Shown: piece by piece, positions 1 through 5,216 of the stretch
How positions within the stretch are numbered: position 1 is the first letter of the stretch
How the letters are laid out: each line of letters opens with the position of its first letter
Source: Gemmatimonadota bacterium
GTDB taxonomy: Bacteria > Gemmatimonadota > Gemmatimonadetes > Palauibacterales > Palauibacteraceae
Assembly (NCBI GenBank): GCA_029288095.1
Contig: JARFPW010000111.1
Span: 1-5,216, forward strand
Direction: 5' to 3'
DNA: 5,216 nt
Notes under the pieces: generated by a model
Databases searched by the model: none
The model's input: the letters and a program-made list of their open reading frames with translations, nothing else
Told to the model about the DNA's origin: nothing
Program-made: the position numbers and the translations under genes

Positions 1-1139
1 CACAGCTGCTCGCCATCCGCGTACACGAGCGTGCTGAAGCCCTCGGCCGTGAAGCCGACGCCCGTGATCGTGACCGTCTCCGCAAAACCGCCACTGGCCG
101 CGCTCAGGCTCGTGATCGAAGGCGCGATCACGGTGGCCGTCTCCGGACCGAACGGTATCGGCGCTCCCGTCGATACCTGCACCAGGCCGCTGATGTCCGC
201 CGTTCCTGGACCAACGCCGGTAACCGTCACGAAGACGTTGGCCGAGCCGAGCACGATCTCGCCGGTCGCCGTAGCGACGAGTTCGTCCGAAGACGTGACC
301 GTGACGCCCGTTATCTCGGTCTCATTCGTGTTCTGGTTCCCGAGCGCATCGAGGACGACGATTTCCAGCGTTTCCTCGCTACCGATCTCGAGCGCCGGAA
401 TGCTTCCCTCGAACGCCGCCGACGCCGGCACGTCCGCCACGACCGTCAGGACGTGGTCATCCTCCAGCACCACGCCGTCCACGTTCGTGCCGTTTGCCTC
501 CTGCCCGATCCACGTCACGGTCAGCACGGCCGTTCCGGACGTAGCCGTGGCAAAGTTGCCCACGTCGTCCGTGAAGTCCGCCACATCCGAGGCTTCGGAC
601 GTCCAGCCAGCGTCCGCCGGATCGTACGGACTCACCGCACTACCGCTGGCGTCGACCAGGCCGGCGACGACCGTTCCAGTCTCTCCGGCTCTTAACGTGT
701 CGGGCGCCGAGATGATCGTGATCGCCTCGGCAATTACCGTGACGTCGACCTGCGTCGTCAGACTGCCCGACGTCAGGACGACGCACGTCTGGCCGAGCGT
801 CGAGCCACCCGTAACGGCGAACGCACCCGGCGGCTTAATGCCCGCCTCGATGAGTTCCGCCTCGTCGGGGTCGTCCGTCACGGTGATCGCCCCGCTACCA
901 CACGTCGGGTCGATCGCCCAGGCAACTTGCTGGAACGTCGACTGGTTCGCGGGGTTCACGGTGCGGCTCTCGAGCTTGCCGGTTCGACCCGCCGGGACGA
1001 CCATTTCCGACGGATTGACAAAGATCCCCGTGCCTTCCTTCACATCGAAGGAAAGGGGATTGTCGTCGCACGCCGCAAGCCAGACGAGAGCCACCGCGCT
1101 GATGCCAAGCCCAACATTTCGCACCAAGCCAGGTCTCAT
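1..1139 (-). CDS. Lipoprotein with Ig-like and IPT/TIG domains (3' end outside window)
   Basis: The frame is open from ATG 1139 to the left edge: 379 codons with no stop. The protein begins MRPGLVRNVG, then a hydrophobic core, and a lipobox LAAC with the lipidated Cys at residue 24, so it should be anchored to a membrane through lipid. Residues about 36-137 form a first beta-rich unit with two cysteines (C80, C119) that could form a disulfide. Residues about 138-236 (from ITIISAPDTLRAGETGTVV) and about 237-337 (with LEIGSEETLEIVVLDALGNQ) resemble bacterial Ig-like/invasin-type sandwiches. Residues 339-379 (APSITSLSAASGGFAETVTITGVGF across 339-363) start an IPT/TIG domain that is cut by the edge. 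It is rich in Thr, Val, Ala and Asp, with no catalytic motif, so a surface structural or adhesive role is likely. Its 68-base gap to the GWxTD gene fits the same operon. A long plus-strand frame over the same bases is a shadow. Confidence 0.88.
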   Translation of the reverse strand, partial: MRPGLVRNVGLGISAVALVWLAACDDNPLSFDVKEGTGIFVNPSEMVVPAGRTGKLESRTVNPANQSTFQQVAWAIDPTCGSGAITVTDDPDEAELIEAGIKPPGAFAVTGGSTLGQTCVVLTSGSLTTQVDVTVIAEAITIISAPDTLRAGETGTVVAGLVDASGSAVSPYDPADAGWTSEASDVADFTDDVGNFATATSGTAVLTVTWIGQEANGTNVDGVVLEDDHVLTVVADVPASAAFEGSIPALEIGSEETLEIVVLDALGNQNTNETEITGVTVTSSDELVATATGEIVLGSANVFVTVTGVGPGTADISGLVQVSTGAPIPFGPETATVIAPSITSLSAASGGFAETVTITGVGFTAEGFSTLVYADGEQL

Positions 1140-1144
1140 GATTG

Positions 1145-1151
1145 CCTCTCT
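1145..1151 (-). promoter_or_regulatory. Ribosome binding site of the lipoprotein gene
   Basis: AGAGAGG lies 5 bases (CAATC) before the ATG at 1139. It sets the start right at the lipoprotein signal peptide. Confidence 0.8.
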
Positions 1152-1160
1152 GTCAGTGTT

Positions 1161-1189
1161 TCGTCGCTGGGCGGCTACCCGCCGAACGA
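1161..1189 (-). other. Weak inverted repeat in the gap before the lipoprotein gene
   Basis: The 68-base gap holds a 5-bp stem (GGCGG/CCGCC, 1170-1174 with 1179-1183, 4-base loop). An outer 4-bp pairing (1161-1164 with 1186-1189) extends it across an uneven internal loop. No U-tract follows on the minus strand. In GC-rich DNA this could be chance; it may be a minor RNA fold between cotranscribed genes. Confidence 0.25.
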
Positions 1190-1207
1190 TGCTCACGATT
1201 ACCGGAT

Positions 1208-2692
1208 TCACCGGGGTTGAATTCCAAAGTTGGTCCGCAGATCCCGCAATGCCTCCGGGCCTACTCGCGATGCCCAGTCCGCCAGCGATGTCATCTGCGT
1301 GTCCGTCGTGTAGATCAGACGCCAGGCGCCGAATCGATTGTCCGCAATGAACAGGTACACGAAGCCGGTATTATGGTATTGCCAGATCTCGTACGGAGCC
1401 TCCCCGCCAAAACCGCCGGAACCCAACACACCGGCCGGCGATCCGACATCGGAGGGGCTGTAGTTGACGATCCGATCCTGGGGCTCTCCCAACCTCAGAT
1501 AGAGCTTCCCACGATCCGTCATCCAGGGAGCCCTCTCCTCCGTTCCGACGGTCTGGTCGTAGCGGGCCCTGATGATCCCGAGGCGCTCCAGATACTCCTC
1601 GAGGAACGTGTTGCCGGGTTGCGCCGGCTCCGCGTCGAGCGCCCGGAAGAACTCTGCCAGGTACCGCCGCTTCGCATCAGGCGGAAGCAGCTCGTACACT
1701 TGCCGCTCCGACTCTGTCACGAGCACCGCCACCCCTCCGAACGTCGCTTCGAGCTCCTGGTCAGACAGTGATTGAAAGTACTCCGTCTCGTAGCTTGCGT
1801 CGCTCCCTGTCGCGACCGCAGTGGTCTGTCGATCCAGCATCCAGAACTCCGCGGTCCGTCGGCTGGACGTCGCACCGTCCATCTCGACCGACAGGGCCAG
1901 CTCGTACTCGCCCGGGGGAAGACCCTCCAGACTGAGCGAGCCGGTGAAGGGTACGCCTTGATCCGGCACATCGACCGACGTGGGCGGCGTCTGATACACA
2001 CTACGCCCCCCCGTGTCGAGGACCTCCGCGGTAATCCGCGCCGGTCCACTCTCGGCATCGCTGGAGTACAGCTCGAGGTAGTAATAGAGACTCGGATCAT
2101 CGGGCATGACGACCGTTCTGGGCGCCGCCCCGATGCCGAAGCCTCCATGCGTGATTGACCAGTTCCCTCCTCCACCTCCCTCGGCAATCGGCTCCACCAT
2201 TCCAGCCAGGAAGAGATCCGACGCCGGGGGACGGTCCGCGAAGCCGACAAGCGGCAGGCGGACCCGCGTGCCCAGGTCCGGAGCGTCGATCGGATACGCT
2301 GCGAGCTCGACCTCGTATTCGCCGGGACGTACTCCGAAACGGAAGTACTCGCCCAGGTAGGACCCGTCCGCCGCAACGTACGCGGCCGCCTGGTCGCTGA
2401 CCTCCCGCTCCCAGCTGTCCCTGAAGAGCGGGCTTTCCGACGCATCGAAGACGGTGAGCTCAAACCGGTACGTACCCTCCACGCTGCCGGCCAGCATGCC
2501 CAGCGGCACGTTGGCCAGTCCATCGACGATCGTCACGTTCTCGGCCGTCCACGTCCGCAGCAGGCGCGCCTCGATGGACGCATCCGCATCCGCCTGCACG
2601 GCCGTCGCCACACCCCCGCCCCACAGAACGAGGGTGAGCAATAGCGGCAGCACCGCGCGGCCGGACATCACCCGTGGCCGAGTAACGGACAA
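1208..2692 (-). CDS. GWxTD domain-containing exported protein
   Basis: About 494 residues from a TTG start chosen for its ribosome site; an ATG at 2668 would remove only 8 residues. Residues 1 to about 34 form a signal peptide (Arg-rich n-region, LPLLLTLVLWGGGVA core, cut near VQA/DAD), so the protein is exported. Residues 40-150 and 200-286 look like two related beta-sandwich units, each with a PGEYE turn (FGVRPGEYEVEL at 119-130, EGLPPGEYELAL at 256-267). Residues about 308-480 are the GWxTD region: a helical lead (LSDQELEATF, then PPDAKRRYLAEFFRALD), the signature PWMTDRGKLYLRLGEPQ at 389-405, and the closing block YEIWQYHNTGFVYLFIADNRFGAWRL at 434-459 (key residues W437, Y439, F444, D451). 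The signature Gly is Pro here. The family's biochemical role is unknown; it recurs in FCB and Acidobacteriota genomes. A Gly-rich insert (416-430) separates the two conserved blocks. Confidence 0.88.
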   Translation of the reverse strand: MSVTRPRVMSGRAVLPLLLTLVLWGGGVATAVQADADASIEARLLRTWTAENVTIVDGLANVPLGMLAGSVEGTYRFELTVFDASESPLFRDSWEREVSDQAAAYVAADGSYLGEYFRFGVRPGEYEVELAAYPIDAPDLGTRVRLPLVGFADRPPASDLFLAGMVEPIAEGGGGGNWSITHGGFGIGAAPRTVVMPDDPSLYYYLELYSSDAESGPARITAEVLDTGGRSVYQTPPTSVDVPDQGVPFTGSLSLEGLPPGEYELALSVEMDGATSSRRTAEFWMLDRQTTAVATGSDASYETEYFQSLSDQELEATFGGVAVLVTESERQVYELLPPDAKRRYLAEFFRALDAEPAQPGNTFLEEYLERLGIIRARYDQTVGTEERAPWMTDRGKLYLRLGEPQDRIVNYSPSDVGSPAGVLGSGGFGGEAPYEIWQYHNTGFVYLFIADNRFGAWRLIYTTDTQMTSLADWASRVGPEALRDLRTNFGIQPR

Positions 2693-2696
2693 ATCG

Positions 2697-2704
2697 CCTC
2701 TCCC
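2697..2704 (-). promoter_or_regulatory. Ribosome binding site supporting a TTG start
   Basis: GGGAGAGG lies 4 bases (CGAT) before the TTG at 2692. The alternative starts, GTG at 2671 and ATG at 2668, have no purine-rich site at a useful distance. The next gene uses a near-identical AGAGAGG site, which supports the TTG choice. Confidence 0.65.
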
Positions 2705-2712
2705 GATCAGGA

Positions 2713-3879
2713 TCAGTCGAACCCGAGCGTGACGCTGAACACGTCAGCGCTTCCGAGCACTCCGAGGCTCCGCCACGTGTAGTCGAACTGGAGGCGGTAG
2801 CGTTCGGCGAACCGATAGTAGAGGCCTCCGCCGAGAGCGAGGCCGTCCGAGCCCTTGCCATCCGCGGTGATCACGCCCTCGTCATACTGGTTGTCGGGCT
2901 GCGTGGTATACGAGCCTCGCACGGCCACGCCGACAGGCGATGACAGCGAGCCATACGCATACTCCGTCCCGAACCCGAAGAACGCGCCCGTGTTGTTCGG
3001 CTCCACGAACTCGCCCATGAGCGACCAGCGGTTGTTCTCGTTGGACACGACGTCATAGTCGAGTCCGACTCTGAACAGTCGCGGCAGCGGGAAAGCATCC
3101 GTTGCCGTCTTCGCTGCGGCCGGGTCGACCCGCTGATCCGGAACACTGGGATCCGCCGTGCTTCCGTTCACGTCCGTGAACCGAAGGGCGTTCCCCGAGT
3201 GACCGAGACTCCCGCCCAGGTTCTGAACCACGAAGGACAGGAAGATCGGCCGGTTCCCCAGCTCGCTGTGAAAATTGACGCCGAAGTCGAACGCGAACGT
3301 GCTCGCCGAGGCTCCACCGAGGGAGCCCGTAGCCAGGTCGTCGTTGATGAACTTCAACGACACACCGGCCGAGAACCGATCGATGAAGGCGTGTGCGAAG
3401 GACAGTCCTCCGACTACCTCGTTGACCCCGTACGTGAGCCCCGAGTTGCCCTCGGGGTCCGCTTCTGTGGTGACGGGCTGGTCCCCGAAGCCGAAGCGGC
3501 CCAGGAAGAAGCCGAGACCGAAGTCTCCGTCCGCGAACGGAAACGCGATCCCGGTCCAGAAATAATTCGTGTCGGCAAAGTACGGCATGATCGTGAGCGC
3601 CACCTCGGGGCCATCCATGAACGTCAGGCCCGCGGGGTTGTAGTGTAGAGAGCTCACGTCGTCCGCGATCGTGCTGAAGGCGCCTCCGAGCGCCATACCG
3701 CGGGCACCTGCGCCGAACTCGAGAAACTCAGCCGACACCCCACCAAACGACGTGTTGTCGCCGGCGATCTGGAGCGGATTGTCAGGATCCGTGACATCCG
3801 GAACATCCTGACTCCACGCCTGATCGGGCAGGGCGACCATCACGAGGAAGGCGGTGGTCGCTAGAATGACTCGCCGCAT
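2713..3879 (-). CDS. PorV/PorQ-family outer-membrane beta-barrel protein
   Basis: A 388-residue protein predicted to be an outer-membrane barrel. In Bacteroidota, PorV binds the C-terminal signal of type IX cargo and delivers it to the attachment machinery; whether this homologue does so is inferred. Residues 1-23 are a signal peptide (RR, hydrophobic core, AWS before Q24). Residues 52-86 carry the family hallmark: FLEFGAGARGMALGGAF, then ADDVSS and the YNPAGL block at 80-85. From about residue 92 there are alternating aromatic/Gly strands typical of a barrel, such as GDFGLGFFLGRFGFG (118-132) and FAFDFGVNF (195-203). FPLPRLFRVGLDYD (263-276) is also family-typical. The chain ends in an aromatic-containing strand, FSVTLGFD, suited to barrel assembly. 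The length fits the family. It follows a sorting-domain gene and precedes a GWxTD gene by 20 bases, consistent with cotranscription. PorV and PorQ cannot be separated by eye, so no symbol is given. Confidence 0.9.
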   Translation of the reverse strand: MRRVILATTAFLVMVALPDQAWSQDVPDVTDPDNPLQIAGDNTSFGGVSAEFLEFGAGARGMALGGAFSTIADDVSSLHYNPAGLTFMDGPEVALTIMPYFADTNYFWTGIAFPFADGDFGLGFFLGRFGFGDQPVTTEADPEGNSGLTYGVNEVVGGLSFAHAFIDRFSAGVSLKFINDDLATGSLGGASASTFAFDFGVNFHSELGNRPIFLSFVVQNLGGSLGHSGNALRFTDVNGSTADPSVPDQRVDPAAAKTATDAFPLPRLFRVGLDYDVVSNENNRWSLMGEFVEPNNTGAFFGFGTEYAYGSLSSPVGVAVRGSYTTQPDNQYDEGVITADGKGSDGLALGGGLYYRFAERYRLQFDYTWRSLGVLGSADVFSVTLGFD

Positions 3880-3884
3880 GTAAA

Positions 3885-3890
3885 CCTCCT
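3885..3890 (-). promoter_or_regulatory. Ribosome binding site of the PorV-like gene
   Basis: AGGAGG, a full match to the anti-Shine-Dalgarno core, lies 5 bases (TTTAC) before the ATG at 3879. This fixes the start. The frame stays open 19 codons further up to another ATG at 3936, but that extension would run through the inverted repeat and put charged residues ahead of the signal peptide. Confidence 0.92.
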
Positions 3891-3906
3891 GAGGGAGCTG
3901 GTCAAT

Positions 3907-3932
3907 CTCCCGGGGCGCGAACGCCCCGGGAG
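3907..3932 (-). other. Perfect 11-bp inverted repeat (strong RNA hairpin) between genes 1 and 2
   Basis: On the minus (transcribed) strand the arms are CTCCCGGGGCG and CGCCCCGGGAG, separated by TTCG, giving a perfect, almost all-GC stem closed by a UUCG tetraloop. It starts 11 bases after the gene 1 stop codon and ends 16 bases before the AGGAGG site of the PorV-like gene. No run of U follows it on the minus strand; the sequence continues ATTGACCAG. It is therefore not a textbook intrinsic terminator in the operon direction. On the plus strand the stem is followed by CCACTTTT, a weak U-tract, but no plus-strand gene ends here. It may be an mRNA-processing or 3'-end-stabilising hairpin, or a partial terminator that lowers downstream expression. 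The structure is certain; its role is not. Confidence 0.8.
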
Positions 3933-3943
3933 CCACTTTTGCG

Positions 3944-5216
3944 TCAGTTCTGGCCGGCGAAGTTCACGACGGTGAACTTGCCCACGTACTCATCCTTGTC
4001 CGGCGTGACTACGTGGAAGAAGTAGACGCCGCTCGCAATGAACTGGTTGTTGCGATTCCTCAGACCCCACTGGGCCCTTCCTCCGCCCGTGGGATCGCTA
4101 TGATCGATGATGTCCACCAGCACACCCGTGAGGGTGTAGATCCGGATCGTGGCCTCCGGTGGGAGGTTCACGAAGCTGATGTTCTTGCTGGTCGGTGACA
4201 GGTCGTACTGGCTCGTCGACAGATACGGATCCGGCACCGTGTGCACTTCGCTGAGGTCGAAGTCCGCGACCTGCGTGACTCCTGCCTCCACTACGTCCAG
4301 CGTGAACACCATGTTCGGGATCGCCGGCGACCGGTTCGAGCCTGAGCCCCCGCGGAGTTCGTAGCCGCTCGGAGCGTCCGACAGACCCGGGGTGGCCCGA
4401 ATCCGCCCGTTGTACGTGCGGTACGTCCACACGGTGCCCTCGGCCGGCAGGGCGTCCGTGAGGAAGATGTACCGCTCACCGTTGATATACAGCCCGAATC
4501 CGTTGCCGGTCGTCGGCAGCGGACCCGCGGACGGATTCAATCCTTCCAGCGATACGGGCTGGATCGTCGCCGTCTGCTCGAGCGCCGTGGTCGCCCCCGG
4601 CGCACCCTCACAGAACGTGTTCGTGATGTTCGTAGCCTGCTGGATCACGTCGAGGAAATCGAAGTCGTGCCAGTCGATCACCCCGTTTCCGTTCCCATCC
4701 GTGTTCATGAAGCCGTAGCTCATCTGCGGCGTCGGCTTGAAGTCCACGGGAACGTTGTGCGTGACGTCACGCACCGTGACCGTGCCGCCCGCCCCCCAGG
4801 TAACCTGGAAGTCGGCCGAGCGCGCCAAAATGGCCATCGTGTACCCGAAGCACTGCATCTGGCCGGAGGCCGGATACGTGGTCAGGTCGGAGGACGAACG
4901 CTCCGTGTGATGGATCGGCGCCCACACGCTGTCGATGCCGTCGATGTGACCGGCCCGAATGAACGTGGTCGGATGCGGTGTCACCTCCACCGTCCCGTCG
5001 AACCACCGGTTTCCGCCCGGCTGATACCGACCGGTCGGGAATCGGCGTATACGCTGACCGATGACCGCCGGGTCGCTGATCGACATGTCGAACGTTCCGG
5101 CCAGCCCGGCCGCCACGCCCGCACCCGCATCCGGCGGAATTCCGAAGTCCGCCAGCCGCTCTCCGTCGAACGGATACGTGCCGGCTCCCATAGTACCTTC
5201 GATCGTGGCGGGATCC
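3944..5216 (-). CDS. Large secreted protein, C-terminal part, with type IX-like/FlgD-Ig C-terminal sorting domain (5' end outside window)
   Basis: The frame is open to the right edge (first whole codon GAT at 5215-5213), so this is the C-terminal 423 residues of a longer protein. Residue numbers here count from the Met at 5191. That Met has only a weak GAAGG upstream and no signal peptide after it, so it is probably internal. Residues 1-160 look like extracellular beta-rich sequence. Residues 165-176 (DGNGNGVIDWHD) form an EF-hand/dockerin-like calcium loop. Residues about 317-411 are a C-terminal module of the type IX sorting/FlgD-Ig kind: VPDPY at 319-323, ISFVNLPPEATIRIYTLTG at 338-356, WGLRNRNNQ at 375-383 and ASGVYFFHV at 386-394. 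In Bacteroidota such modules direct export across the outer membrane and surface attachment. The N-terminal domain, which would reveal the activity, is not present. It ends in TGA, 64 bases before the PorV-like gene. The domain call is firm; the overall function is unknown. Confidence 0.88.
   Translation of the reverse strand, partial: DPATIEGTMGAGTYPFDGERLADFGIPPDAGAGVAAGLAGTFDMSISDPAVIGQRIRRFPTGRYQPGGNRWFDGTVEVTPHPTTFIRAGHIDGIDSVWAPIHHTERSSSDLTTYPASGQMQCFGYTMAILARSADFQVTWGAGGTVTVRDVTHNVPVDFKPTPQMSYGFMNTDGNGNGVIDWHDFDFLDVIQQATNITNTFCEGAPGATTALEQTATIQPVSLEGLNPSAGPLPTTGNGFGLYINGERYIFLTDALPAEGTVWTYRTYNGRIRATPGLSDAPSGYELRGGSGSNRSPAIPNMVFTLDVVEAGVTQVADFDLSEVHTVPDPYLSTSQYDLSPTSKNISFVNLPPEATIRIYTLTGVLVDIIDHSDPTGGGRAQWGLRNRNNQFIASGVYFFHVVTPDKDEYVGKFTVVNFAGQN

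Noticed and set aside
31..1350. 439-codon open frame on the plus strand
   Set aside because: It lies antisense to the lipoprotein gene, crosses the gap and enters the GWxTD gene. Its product is low-complexity Ser/Thr/Val/Ala/Pro with no motif. The minus strand has a ribosome site, signal peptide, lipobox and domains. Third codon positions of the two frames coincide, so high GC keeps stops rare.
1717..2523. 268-codon minus-strand frame inside the GWxTD gene
   Set aside because: Shifted-frame shadow, rich in Arg, Ser and Trp, with no family features; the overlapping frame has a clear GWxTD domain.
3199..3648. 149-codon plus-strand frame across the PorV-like gene
   Set aside because: Antisense shadow rich in Glu, Arg and Val, without a ribosome site or motif; the PorV-family frame explains these bases.
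3880..3936. 19-residue N-terminal extension of the PorV-like protein from ATG 3936
   Set aside because: It would translate the hairpin region and bury the signal peptide behind charged residues; the perfect AGGAGG site points to 3879.
3907..3940. Plus-strand intrinsic terminator (stem then CCACTTTT)
   Set aside because: No plus-strand gene leads into it, the U-tract is only four bases, and it is separated from the stem by several bases.
5211..5216. GGATCC (BamHI site) exactly at the right edge
   Set aside because: It could be a cloning junction, but one six-base match is also possible by chance and the reading frame runs through it normally.
1..5216. CRISPR arrays, tRNA/rRNA genes, insertion sequences, toxin-antitoxin or defence genes
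   Set aside because: No direct-repeat array, RNA gene signature, transposase or inverted-terminal-repeat pair was seen on either strand.

Overview
The window is GC-rich bacterial DNA (about 60% G+C by eye) holding four genes, all on the minus strand and head to tail. The gaps are short (64, 20 and 68 bases), so the layout looks like one operon read from right to left. The two outer genes are cut by the window edges. The protein types point to the Fibrobacterota-Chlorobiota-Bacteroidota (FCB) group: a C-terminal sorting-type domain, a PorV/PorQ-like barrel, a GWxTD-domain protein and an Ig/IPT lipoprotein. Gemmatimonadota or a neighbouring lineage is the best guess. That guess rests on protein style and base composition, not on a marker gene.

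In transcription order: (1) 5216-3944 is the C-terminal 423 residues of a large secreted protein. It has one EF-hand/dockerin-like calcium loop and ends in a FlgD-Ig/type IX-like C-terminal domain. (2) 3879-2713 is a complete 388-residue PorV/PorQ-family outer-membrane protein with a signal peptide and a perfect AGGAGG ribosome site. (3) 2692-1208 is a complete GWxTD-domain protein of about 494 residues with a signal peptide and probably a TTG start. (4) 1139-1 is a lipoprotein with a clear lipobox, Ig-like sandwiches and the start of an IPT/TIG domain. Its 3' end lies beyond the left edge.

All four products are exported to the envelope or cell surface. In Bacteroidota, PorV-type proteins bring proteins with C-terminal sorting domains to the type IX secretion machinery. 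A sorting-domain protein directly upstream of a PorV-like gene therefore suggests a cargo/shuttle pair, with the GWxTD protein and the lipoprotein as possible accessory surface factors. This coupling is inferred from gene order, not shown by the sequence.

The most distinct non-coding signal is a perfect 11-bp inverted repeat with a UUCG loop (on the transcribed strand) between genes 1 and 2. It has no U-tract on that strand. No tRNA, rRNA, CRISPR array, insertion sequence or convincing promoter was seen, and no stretch over 300 bases lacks a gene.
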